8,157 nt of DNA, from positions 1-8,157 of the forward strand of contig CAIWLA010000211.1 of NCBI GenBank assembly GCA_903913345.1, given 5' to 3'. The position numbers and the translations under genes were made by a program. The stretch's first letter is position 1. Each line of letters starts with the position of its first letter. Source of the stretch: an uncultured Magnetococcales bacterium (GTDB taxonomy: Bacteria; Pseudomonadota; Magnetococcia; Magnetococcales; Magnetaquicoccaceae). The notes under the pieces were generated by a model, which saw only the letters and a list, made by a program, of their open reading frames with translations, was not told the origin of the DNA and did not search any database. Below are positions 1-5,437 of the stretch, piece by piece.

Positions 1-1055
1 CTAAGGAGAAGCGCAGTGATTGTCCATTGTTGACGTTGGGATTGGTGCTGAATGACAGCGGATTTGTGATTCGTTCAGGATTTTTCTCAGGAAATGCTGC
101 CGAATCCAAGACGTTAGAAGAAATGCTCCAAGGCCTTGACACTCCAGAAGGGGCATTGGTGATCATGGATCGTGGTATTGCCACCGAAGCCAATTTATCC
201 TGGTTACGTGATAAAAAATACCGGTATCTTGTTGTTAGTCGAGAGCAGTGTCGCCAGTTCAATATGGAGCACGCAACCTGTATTGAGACAGCGACCAAGC
301 AACGGGTCCACATCCAGAAGGTTTCCTCTCTGGACGGTCAGGAGGTTCGTCTTTACTGTCATTCCGAACGTCGCGCCATGAAGGAGGATGGCATTACGCA
401 ACGTTTTGCCAAGCGTTTTGAGGAAGAACTTCAGAAACTCCATGATGGTTTGGCTCGTCCAAGAACGACTAAAAAAATTGACAAACTTTGGGAACGAATT
501 GGACGATTGAAAGAACGGTGTCATGGTATCGGACAGCATTACGAAATCGAAATAATCCCGGACAATGACGGCAAAAATGCCACTGCCATACAGTGGAAAC
601 GGGAAGCCAAGGATGGTTCCTTGCTGACCCATCCCGGTGTTTATTGTCTGCGTACCAATGAAACAGAGTGGGACAGTGAGCGGCTTTGGCGTACCTATAT
701 CACCTTGACTGACCTGGAATCTGTATTTCGCTCCCTCAAATCAGAATTGGGGCTGCGACCAGTTTTCCACCACAATGAGGAACGCAGCGATGGGCATCTC
801 TTCATCACGGTGTTGGCCTATCAATTTGTGCAAATTATCCGCCGCCGCCTTCATGCCAAGGGGATCTGCGACAGATGGTTGTCCTTGCGTACTATTCTCG
901 CTGGTCAATGTCGAGTTACAGCAACCTTTCGTCGATCGGATGATCGTACCCTCCATGTGCGCAAGGCAACCAATGCAGAACCTGCTCAGCGAAAAATCTA
1001 CCAAGCTGTCGGTCTCAGCCCAAGCCCAGGTGGTGTGAAACAGATGATCGTCTAA
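1..1055 (+). CDS. IS1634-family (IS4-like DDE) transposase, 5' part outside the window
   Basis: The reading frame is open from the first bases (codons from position 3), so the protein starts upstream; the TTG at 27 is not its true start. The motif IMDRGIATEANL contains the second catalytic Asp (codon 168-170). TDLESVFRSLKSELGLRP followed by VFHHNEERSDGHLFI holds the catalytic Glu (codon 717-719) and the C-terminal helix typical of IS1634-type transposases. About 180 residues separate the two, which matches the large beta-strand insertion of the IS4/IS1634 superfamily; the first Asp must lie off the left edge. The enzyme would cut and join the ends of its own element. The visible frame is intact, with a TAA stop at 1053-1055 and no frameshift, so the copy may be active. 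By eye its base composition is less GC-rich than that of the genes to the right, as expected of an acquired element. Confidence 0.9.
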   Translation, partial: KEKRSDCPLLTLGLVLNDSGFVIRSGFFSGNAAESKTLEEMLQGLDTPEGALVIMDRGIATEANLSWLRDKKYRYLVVSREQCRQFNMEHATCIETATKQRVHIQKVSSLDGQEVRLYCHSERRAMKEDGITQRFAKRFEEELQKLHDGLARPRTTKKIDKLWERIGRLKERCHGIGQHYEIEIIPDNDGKNATAIQWKREAKDGSLLTHPGVYCLRTNETEWDSERLWRTYITLTDLESVFRSLKSELGLRPVFHHNEERSDGHLFITVLAYQFVQIIRRRLHAKGICDRWLSLRTILAGQCRVTATFRRSDDRTLHVRKATNAEPAQRKIYQAVGLSPSPGGVKQMIV

Positions 1056-1160
1056 AGCGTCAAATCGAAGAATCACGCATTTGTAGTGCCACGTGACAAA
1101 AAATAGTGCCGCAAAGCACTGATATTAAATAGAAAATAAAATCGTGTGTTAAATATGGGA
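1..1160 (+). mobile_element. Insertion sequence, IS1634 family, right part only
   Basis: The element is inferred from its transposase. The right terminus is not fixed: the AT-rich tail after the stop (1056 to about 1160) has a repeated TAGTGCC (1084-1090 and 1104-1110) and a small hairpin AGTGC/GCACT (1105-1109 with 1116-1120). Coding sequence of a different character begins right after it. The left inverted repeat is not in the window, so neither the terminal repeats nor a target duplication can be matched. I place the end before the AAGGAGG at 1162, but it could be 20-60 bases further left. Confidence 0.6.
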
Positions 1161-1161
1161 T

Positions 1162-1168
1162 AAGGAGG
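1162..1168 (+). promoter_or_regulatory. Shine-Dalgarno AAGGAGG that decides the start of the receiver-domain gene
   Basis: A near-perfect AAGGAGG ends only 1 base before the first ATG (1170), too close for initiation there. The in-frame ATG at 1179 is 10 bases away and the TTG at 1176 is 7 bases away, so 1179 (or 1176) is the likelier start. The site lies just beyond the presumed right end of the insertion sequence, so the gene's ribosome site survived while its native promoter may have been displaced. Confidence 0.65.
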
Positions 1169-1178
1169 TATGGTGTTG

Positions 1179-1901
1179 ATGGCGCGTTCGATCTTCGCCA
1201 TGCTGATCGTTGCCACTTTCCTGGTCAGCAATCAGGCCGGGGTTCTGTTGGCTGCCGAGGCGGCGGATGATGGTCGGAGAGAGTTGCCACTGAACGCGCA
1301 AGAACGGGATTGGCTGGCGGCCCATCCCCGAATCCGCCTGGGCGACGACTTCGTGTGGCCGCCTTTCCCCATGCGGACCGTGGCAACCCCGCTGCCACAG
1401 GTCACTCCCGTGGGACGCTTTCCCACCGCCACCCAGACCAGGGGGCTGCGCATTCTGCTGGCGGAAGATGTCGAGGAAAATCAGGTGCTGTTTGAGGCCT
1501 ACCTCAAGCAGACCCCGCATCAAGTGGTTATCGCCAACGATGGGATAGAGGCGGTTGATCGGGTGCAACAGGAAACATTCGATGTGGTGGTCATGGATGT
1601 GCAGATGCCCAGAATGGACGGCTACACCGCTACCCGGAAAATTCGCCGATGGGAACAGGAGATGGCGCGTCATCCCTTGCCGATTATTGCCCTTTCGGCC
1701 CATGTCATGGAGGGGGAAAGAGAACGCAGCCGGGAAGCCGGATGTGATCACTACCTTGCCAAACCGATCAAGAGAAAAAAATTGTTGGAGGCACTCCAAC
1801 AGATTGCCAGCCAAACACCGATCCACCCCCGCCAAGTCGCGGGCATTGAAGGCACGATAAAAAGAGGCCAAGGCCAGTCTGGCCGGACACATTCCCTGTA
1901 A
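1179..1901 (+). CDS. Internally deleted hybrid sensor histidine kinase: signal peptide and sensor stub fused to a receiver domain
   Basis: Residues 1-26 form a signal peptide (hydrophobic core around IFAMLIVATFLV, then an Ala-rich cleavage region). Residues 38-63 (LNAQERDWLAAHPRIRLG to VWPPF) match the opening of the periplasmic solute-binding type 3 sensor domains found in BvgS-like hybrid kinases. About 25 unassigned residues later a full receiver domain begins at residue 90: acidic pair E96-D97, phospho-acceptor D140 in VVMDVQMPRMDGY, Ser173 and Lys195 in LAKPIK. The rest of the sensor domain, membrane helix, HisKA and ATPase domains are absent, although such kinases usually run to 700 residues or more. 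If made, the protein would carry the receiver out of the cytoplasm, where it could not be phosphorylated. It is therefore probably a decayed gene with an in-frame deletion near 1365-1440. The last 25-30 residues appear foreign (see the minus-strand remnant). The start is chosen by Shine-Dalgarno spacing; ATG 1170 is the alternative. Confidence 0.7.
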   Translation: MARSIFAMLIVATFLVSNQAGVLLAAEAADDGRRELPLNAQERDWLAAHPRIRLGDDFVWPPFPMRTVATPLPQVTPVGRFPTATQTRGLRILLAEDVEENQVLFEAYLKQTPHQVVIANDGIEAVDRVQQETFDVVVMDVQMPRMDGYTATRKIRRWEQEMARHPLPIIALSAHVMEGERERSREAGCDHYLAKPIKRKKLLEALQQIASQTPIHPRQVAGIEGTIKRGQGQSGRTHSL

Positions 1902-1940
1902 ATCCTGGGAGCCATCAATCATCTCTTGTCTGGGTTTCAT
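1803..1940 (-). pseudogene. Remnant of an NTF2/SnoaL-like gene (N-terminal piece only)
   Basis: Read on the minus strand, about residues 25-45 of this frame give LALASFYRAFNARDLAGVD, which fits the opening helix of NTF2-like/SnoaL-like small proteins, where a run like FYxAFNARDL is characteristic. Start candidates are ATG at 1940, ATG at 1922 and ATG at 1892; the last has AGGA about 11 bases upstream. The family is usually 110-150 residues, but here the resemblance stops after about 20 residues at roughly 1803-1815, where the plus strand is already coding the end of the receiver domain. I infer that a deletion or rearrangement joined the 3' end of the kinase gene to the 5' end of an oppositely oriented NTF2-like gene and removed the rest of it. 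The call rests on one short motif. Confidence 0.4.
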
Positions 1941-1976
1941 TGGCACAACTCATCAATTTCAACTTGCCCGTCTTTT

Positions 1977-2034
1977 TTGTCTGATGGTGCCGGACTCAAC
2001 GGGTTTCTTCGGAATCCGGCGCACCGACAGACAA
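1977..2034. repeat. Long imperfect inverted repeat
   Basis: The left arm TTGTCTGATGGTGCCGGA (from about 1978) mirrors the right arm TCCGGCGCACCGACAGACAA (to 2033): 16 of about 18 pairs match if one 2-base bulge and one 2-base mismatch are allowed, around a loop of about 20 bases. It is not followed by a U-run on either strand, so it is not a typical terminator, although a T6 lies just to its left at 1973-1978. It could be a palindromic dispersed repeat, a folded RNA, or a regulator site; nothing in the sequence decides this. Confidence 0.45.
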
Positions 2035-2079
2035 GCCCGCACGTGATAACCGTCGCATAACCTTTTCGTGGATTTTCTG

Positions 2080-2108
2080 TTGACATGATCCATGATTTTT
2101 ATGATAAT
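2080..2108 (+). promoter_or_regulatory. Sigma-70 type promoter for the collar operon
   Basis: TTGACA at 2080-2085 is a perfect -35 box and GATAAT at 2103-2108 matches five of six bases of the -10 consensus, with an ideal 17-base spacer. It points toward the DUF6916-like gene, whose start is 213 bases away, and no other candidate of this quality lies in the gap. Transcription would start near 2114-2116 and leave a leader of about 200 bases. This is a sequence match only. Confidence 0.6.
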
Positions 2109-2112
2109 CACC

Positions 2113-2195
2113 CGGCATGTTCGAGACAGGAAGCCTAATATGCAGACATCCATGAAATAGATCTGTTGCCCTTAGAAGAAAAAATGCCGTTTTTT
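2113..2195 (+). promoter_or_regulatory. Possible structured leader or short RNA with terminator-like end
   Basis: CGGCAT (2113-2118), at the predicted transcript start, is complementary to ATGCCG (2184-2189), which is followed directly by T6 (2190-2195). The transcript start could thus pair with the bases just before a U-run. The stem is only 6 bp around a loop of about 65 bases, so it would be a weak terminator alone. Two tiny frames lie inside it (ATG 2117, 12 codons; ATG 2140, 6 codons with AGGA upstream), either of which might be a leader peptide. This may also be coincidence. Confidence 0.25.
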
Positions 2196-2320
2196 GTATC
2201 GACCCCCGGGCTCATTGCCCGACAGGCAGTACCTCTCAAAAAACAGGATGTATGACCGATGATGAGGCCGGATTGCATCCATCCCGATAACATTGTTCCA
2301 CTTTTAAAGGAGAATTCGGT

Positions 2321-2722
2321 ATGCCAGGATCAGAAAAACAACTCAGTCAGAATGATCTTTCAACCCTGGAACACGGCCATTTTAACGATCATGTCGGCAC
2401 GGCCTTTCAGGTGCAGGTCGGCGACGCCCACCGTTGTACCCTGACTCTGGTGGAGGTCAAGACGGGAAAGGCCCGGCCCAAACTCTCTTTTTCCCTGGCG
2501 GATGGCACCACCCGGGAGACCAGGGAGCGGCCATTCACCCTTATCTTTGAAGGGGAAGAGGGGGCGGCCATGGAACAGGACAGCTACCAGATCAGCCATG
2601 GCGTTCTGGGTTCCGGTCTGCTCTGTCTCTCCCCCCACGGACGGAAAAAGGCGGAGGATGCCCAGCATCCCGATTGCCACGATCACGCACTGAACGTGAT
2701 CTATCAGGCCGTCTTCAGTTGA
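2321..2722 (+). CDS. DUF6916-like small protein
   Basis: A 133-residue soluble protein with no signal peptide or membrane segment. It has the pattern I associate with DUF6916: an opening FNDHVGTAFQVQ, a central LVEVKTGK, a strand with FTLIFEGEEG, an SYQISHGVLG stretch and an ending YQAVFS (compare the family's typical Y-E-A-V-F ending). The function of the family is unknown to me. Its constant company is collar-domain proteins, so a role in their folding, assembly or anchoring is a reasonable inference. It is first in the operon, 213 bases downstream of a good promoter, with AAAGGAG (2306-2312) 8 bases before the ATG. The stop is 49 bases before the first collar gene. The His/Asp-rich piece near the end (HPDCHDH) is longer than I expect for the family. 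The family call is from memory of its pattern. Confidence 0.65.
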   Translation: MPGSEKQLSQNDLSTLEHGHFNDHVGTAFQVQVGDAHRCTLTLVEVKTGKARPKLSFSLADGTTRETRERPFTLIFEGEEGAAMEQDSYQISHGVLGSGLLCLSPHGRKKAEDAQHPDCHDHALNVIYQAVFS

Positions 2723-2771
2723 AGGGCACCCGGTTGATCCTGTCATCCACTAAACACGAGGAGAATGAATA

Positions 2772-3320
2772 ATGGCTGAACCTTTGATCGGTGAAATCCG
2801 GCCCGTTGCCTTCGGTATGATCCCCAATGGCTGGGCCTTGTGTAATGGCCAATCCATGTCCATCCAGCAAAATGCGGCCCTGTTTTCCCTGCTGAACACC
2901 ACTTACGGGGGAGACGGTAAAACGACCTTCAATCTGCCCGATCTGCGGGGGCGCATCCCGATGGGGGTTGGACAATATACCGACAGTACCGTCAGCACCT
3001 ATTACAGACCGGGGATGGTTGTTGGCACCGCCGGGGTGGTGGTGACGGCGGCCCAGATCCCCGTTCACGACCACACGGTGCAAACCGCCTCCGATGCCGG
3101 GACCGTCAATACACCCGCCAGCAACTATCTGGGCACGGTTCCCGGTACCGGCGTCCCGGCCTATGGCACGGCCCCCACCCAAACCACTCAGCAGGTGGCC
3201 TTGAACACGGGCGCGTTGAGCAGTGTCGGCAGCAGTGCCCCGCACTCCAACATGCAACCCTATACCACCATCCACTATATCATTGCCCTGATTGGATATT
3301 ATCCACAACGAAACGACTGA
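2772..3320 (+). CDS. Phage tail collar domain protein, Mdp type, paralog 1
   Basis: A 182-residue protein that opens with the collar signature: IGEIRPVAFGMIPNGWALCNG, then SIQQNAALFSLLNTTYGGDG and TFNLPDLRGRIPMGVG (residues 6-73). A low-complexity Thr/Ala/Gly-rich middle follows, then a conserved end NMQPYTTIHYIIALIGYYP. The collar fold is known from T4 short-tail-fibre-type proteins, which are trimeric; bacterial stand-alone versions are called microcystin-dependent-protein-like. There is no signal peptide. An HDH motif sits at residues 99-101. The Shine-Dalgarno GAGGAG (2758-2763) is 8 bases before the ATG. It is the first of three tandem paralogs, and the nearby lack of capsid, sheath or lysis genes argues against a prophage. 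Whether the product is secreted or intracellular cannot be told. Confidence 0.88.
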   Translation: MAEPLIGEIRPVAFGMIPNGWALCNGQSMSIQQNAALFSLLNTTYGGDGKTTFNLPDLRGRIPMGVGQYTDSTVSTYYRPGMVVGTAGVVVTAAQIPVHDHTVQTASDAGTVNTPASNYLGTVPGTGVPAYGTAPTQTTQQVALNTGALSSVGSSAPHSNMQPYTTIHYIIALIGYYPQRND

Positions 3321-3379
3321 TCATCGCCGCATATCGGGAACAGCCGTTTCATATTGCACCATCAACTGAGGAGAATATT

Positions 3380-3943
3380 ATGGATTCCGACGCCTTTCTT
3401 GGAGAGATCAGGCTGTTTGCCGGCGACTATGCACCCGACGATGGCTGGCTGATATGTGATGGCTCGTTGCAGACTGTCAGCCAATACAGCGCATTGTTCA
3501 GCCTGATTGGTATCACCTACGGCGGGGATGGGGTCAACAAATTTGCCCTGCCGGACTTGCGCGGTCGCGTGGCCGTGGACGTCAACAGCGATCTGACGAG
3601 CCAACCCTTCTACAAACTGGGCGCGGGCGGCGGCAGTGAGGGGGTGGTGATGGCCGAAAATGTATTGCCCAACCACACCCACACCCTGAGTATTGCCACG
3701 ACCCAGGCCACCTCCCTGGCCCCCACCCCCGACAATACCATGGCCATCGGAGCGGGTGCCAGCACGGCCCCTCTCAACCTGTATACCACCACCAAAACCC
3801 TCAAGACCCCCGGTCTGCTGGGTGCCCAAACCATCCGCTCCAGCGGTGTGGCGAGTCCCGCCGCTCATAACAATATGATGCCTTCTCTGGTCCTTTCGTA
3901 CATGATCTGTGTGGAGGGCGGCATCTTTCCTGCTGCGCAATAG
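3380..3943 (+). CDS. Phage tail collar domain protein, Mdp type, paralog 2
   Basis: A 187-residue paralog with the same three-block plan: FLGEIRLFAGDYAPDDGWLICDG, then YSALFSLIGITYGGDG and KFALPDLRGRVAVDV, a variable Thr/Ala-rich middle, and an ending NNMMPSLVLSYMICVEGGIFP. It differs from its neighbours in having an acidic start (MDSD), a Cys-Asp-Gly in place of Cys-Asn-Gly, and a longer Gly-rich loop (GAGGGSEG). An HTH motif lies at residues 99-101, exactly the position of the motif in paralog 1. GAGGAG (3368-3373) is 6 bases before the ATG. The intergenic gap is 59 bases with no terminator, so it is probably co-transcribed. By eye the DNA differs throughout from the other copies, so the duplication is old and the three have presumably taken separate roles, perhaps as subunits of a heteromer. 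Confidence 0.88.
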   Translation: MDSDAFLGEIRLFAGDYAPDDGWLICDGSLQTVSQYSALFSLIGITYGGDGVNKFALPDLRGRVAVDVNSDLTSQPFYKLGAGGGSEGVVMAENVLPNHTHTLSIATTQATSLAPTPDNTMAIGAGASTAPLNLYTTTKTLKTPGLLGAQTIRSSGVASPAAHNNMMPSLVLSYMICVEGGIFPAAQ

Positions 3944-3992
3944 GACACTATCAACAACCGGGTTATCATTATACAATCAGGAGTGAATCCCC

Positions 3993-4571
3993 ATGGCAGA
4001 TCCTTATATCGGTGAAATCCGCGCTTTCAGTTTTGTTTTCCCCCCGCTCAATTGGGCGGTGTGCAACGGTGCCCTGTTGTCCATCAACCAGAATCCAGCC
4101 CTGTTTTCCATTATCGGCAACCGGTATGGCGGCAGCTATCCAAACACCTTCGCTTTGCCGAATCTCCAGGGGCGGGTGCCCGTGGGCAGTGGCACCGGCC
4201 AGGGCTTGACCCCCAGGACCATTGCCACCTCCCTTGGGATAGCCAACGTTGCCCTCGTCCCCGCAAACATGCCCGCACACACGCACAACGTCAACATTGA
4301 AGCGGCGGGAGGAAGAACAGGCGCGGTCACCGGTCCCGATCCCACAGTGCAATACCTGGCACCGGCCAGTTTTGGAACGACCACGAAAACCGCCGAGTTG
4401 CTCTATTCCAAAACCGTGCCGAGCGACAACAACCTGGCGGCCAATGCCCTGAGCAGCTTTGGGGGGGATACCTCCGGTAACGCAACGCTCCATGAAAACC
4501 GGCAGCCGGCCCTGGCGTTAAATGTATGTATCGCCCTGCAGGGTCTCTATCCCATGAAGCCATCGTCATAA
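3993..4571 (+). CDS. Phage tail collar domain protein, Mdp type, paralog 3
   Basis: A 192-residue paralog. It opens IGEIRAFSFVFPPLNWAVCNG, then SINQNPALFSIIGNRYGG, TFALPNLQGRVPVGSG and the end ENRQPALALNVCIALQGLYP. This copy is closest to the common bacterial Mdp pattern (the QGRVPVGSG block and the ALNVCIALQGLYP ending). An HTH motif is at residues 96-98. The Shine-Dalgarno AGGAG (3979-3983) is 9 bases before the ATG, and the 49-base gap from paralog 2 has no terminator. Its last codons overlap the longest version of the next gene, which suggests translational coupling with the acetyltransferase. The substrate or receptor of the protein is unknown. Confidence 0.9.
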   Translation: MADPYIGEIRAFSFVFPPLNWAVCNGALLSINQNPALFSIIGNRYGGSYPNTFALPNLQGRVPVGSGTGQGLTPRTIATSLGIANVALVPANMPAHTHNVNIEAAGGRTGAVTGPDPTVQYLAPASFGTTTKTAELLYSKTVPSDNNLAANALSSFGGDTSGNATLHENRQPALALNVCIALQGLYPMKPSS

Positions 4572-5119
4572 CCGTGCCGGATCCGTTGGTCGACTATCGT
4601 CAACAGTTGCTGCGGCAGGGGTATACCCTTGCCCCGGCCACTGTGGCGGATGGGGAGGTTCTGCTCACCCTTTTTGCCTCGACGCATCTGGCGATGCAGG
4701 TGTTGTCCCAGTCGTTTGGCTGGTCGGATGCGGCGCGACTGGAGTATGTGCGCTTGCAGTGCCACTGCCAGGAGCGCGCCTATCGGGGAGCGGGTTATGC
4801 AGGGGCCTGGCTGGATCTGGTGCGTTGGGCGGGCCATGTGGTGGGGCGACTCTACCTCCTCCACCGACCTGGCGAACAGTTGCGTCTGCTGGATATCACC
4901 CTGCTGCCGGAATATCGCGGTCAGGGGCATGGCACCGCCCTGCTTCGCACCCTCCAGACGGAGGCCAGCCGGATCGCCACGCCCCTCATCGCCCTGGTGG
5001 AAAAGGAGAATCCGGCCTGCCATTTTTACACCCGCCTGGGATTTTTCCCCACCGATCCCGACCCCGAGTTGCCCTTCCACCAGACCTGGCAATGGTCTCC
5101 CCCCTCCCGGATCTCTTGA
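4526..5119 (+). CDS. GNAT-family N-acetyltransferase linked to the collar genes
   Basis: The protein shows GNAT motif A, LDITLLPEYRGQGHGTALL: the strand before the acetyl-CoA pyrophosphate loop, with RGQGHG fitting Q/RxxGxG/A. A motif-B-like NPACHFYTRLGF also follows, so it should transfer acetyl from acetyl-CoA to an amine. An earlier GYTLAPATVADGEVLLTLFAS is the usual GNAT opening. The start is uncertain: ATG 4526 overlaps paralog 3 by 46 bases, while GTG 4574 lies just after its stop; neither has a clear Shine-Dalgarno site, which points to coupled translation. With GTG the protein would be 181 residues, with ATG 197, both normal for a GNAT. I recall GNAT genes next to Mdp-type collar genes in other bacteria, so its substrate may be a collar protein or a surface component; that is inference. 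It lies last in the cluster before a 318-base gap. Confidence 0.85.
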   Translation: MYRPAGSLSHEAIVITVPDPLVDYRQQLLRQGYTLAPATVADGEVLLTLFASTHLAMQVLSQSFGWSDAARLEYVRLQCHCQERAYRGAGYAGAWLDLVRWAGHVVGRLYLLHRPGEQLRLLDITLLPEYRGQGHGTALLRTLQTEASRIATPLIALVEKENPACHFYTRLGFFPTDPDPELPFHQTWQWSPPSRIS

Positions 5120-5215
5120 TCGTGCTGACCAGACAATCATCGGCCTGTATCCGGGTTCGGCCATCGCACCGCCACCATTACCTGAAGAAGCGTATTGTTG
5201 TGTTTTTTTTCTTGC

Positions 5216-5240
5216 ATATTGAGCGCGAAATGATCAATAT
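5216..5240. promoter_or_regulatory. Perfect 7-bp dyad, possible operator
   Basis: ATATTGA (5216-5222) and its exact complement TCAATAT (5234-5240) are separated by 11 bases. The spacing places the half-sites almost two helix turns apart, the usual geometry of a dimeric DNA-binding protein. It stands in the gap before the giant adhesin, where control would be expected. The half-sites are AT-rich, so chance occurrence is possible. Confidence 0.3.
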
Positions 5241-5271
5241 AGACCTTCATAAACTGGGGAGGTGTTTCTTG

Positions 5272-5397
5272 ATGGGATGCCGCCATGGCAGAGCACAAAT
5301 GTCCGCCTGCCATTCATACCCAGGCTTTGATTGCGCACTGTTATTTCCAGTACCAACAAAACCTTCCATGGTCGATGCCACTGCACAAAACATCTGA
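5272..5397 (+). CDS. Doubtful small cysteine-containing ORF
   Basis: Forty-one codons from ATG 5272 to the TGA at 5395-5397, with GGGGAGG (5256-5262) 9 bases upstream. The peptide starts MGCRHGRAQMSACH and has three Cys and a Pro-rich end. An in-frame ATG at 5230 would make 55 residues. I recognise no family. It is supported only by the ribosome-site-like purine run and the open frame, and it fills the otherwise empty gap before the adhesin. Confidence 0.18.
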   Translation: MGCRHGRAQMSACHSYPGFDCALLFPVPTKPSMVDATAQNI

Positions 5398-5437
5398 ACC
5401 ATCGCGTTGACACCGTTTCTTGACAGGATGATCCAGC

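Larger units (their letters stand above)
1902..2320. other. Gap of 419 bases between the rearranged region and the collar operon
   Basis: No convincing intact gene is seen on either strand. The stretch holds the tail end of the NTF2-like remnant, the inverted repeat at 1977-2034, the promoter at 2080-2108, the possible leader structure at 2113-2195 and the ribosome site AAAGGAG at 2306-2312. A 64-codon minus-strand frame (1959-2153) and a short plus-strand frame from 2259 have no recognisable motif and lie across these signals. Confidence 0.6.
5120..5437. other. Gap of 318 bases between the acetyltransferase and the giant adhesin
   Basis: No strong gene is seen. It contains a T8 run (5203-5210) without a GC-rich stem before it, a perfect 7-bp dyad (5216-5240), a purine-rich GGGGAGG (5256-5262) in front of a doubtful small frame, and TTGACA boxes at 5407 and 5420 without good -10 partners. 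The adhesin is likely transcribed from somewhere in this gap, but I cannot fix the promoter. Confidence 0.5.

Noticed and set aside
1149..1802. Rest of the long minus-strand frame opposite the receiver gene
   Set aside because: Only the first ~50 codons look like a protein family. Beyond that the plus strand carries all receiver-domain motifs, so the antisense frame is a shadow.
2259..2444. Plus-strand frame of 61 codons before and over the DUF6916-like gene
   Set aside because: It has no ribosome site, overlaps the real start in another frame and shows no family resemblance.
3362..4493. Long minus-strand frames opposite collar paralogs 2 and 3
   Set aside because: Gly/His/Arg-rich products without motifs, lying exactly opposite well-supported genes.
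2772..4571. Collar proteins as part of a prophage tail module
   Set aside because: There are no tape-measure, sheath, baseplate, capsid, integrase or lysis genes nearby. DUF6916 and GNAT neighbours are the pattern of stand-alone bacterial collar clusters.
5190..5210. T8 run after the acetyltransferase gene as a Rho-independent terminator
   Set aside because: No GC-rich stem stands directly before the T run; the small CCG/CGG hairpin near 5150 is too far and too short.
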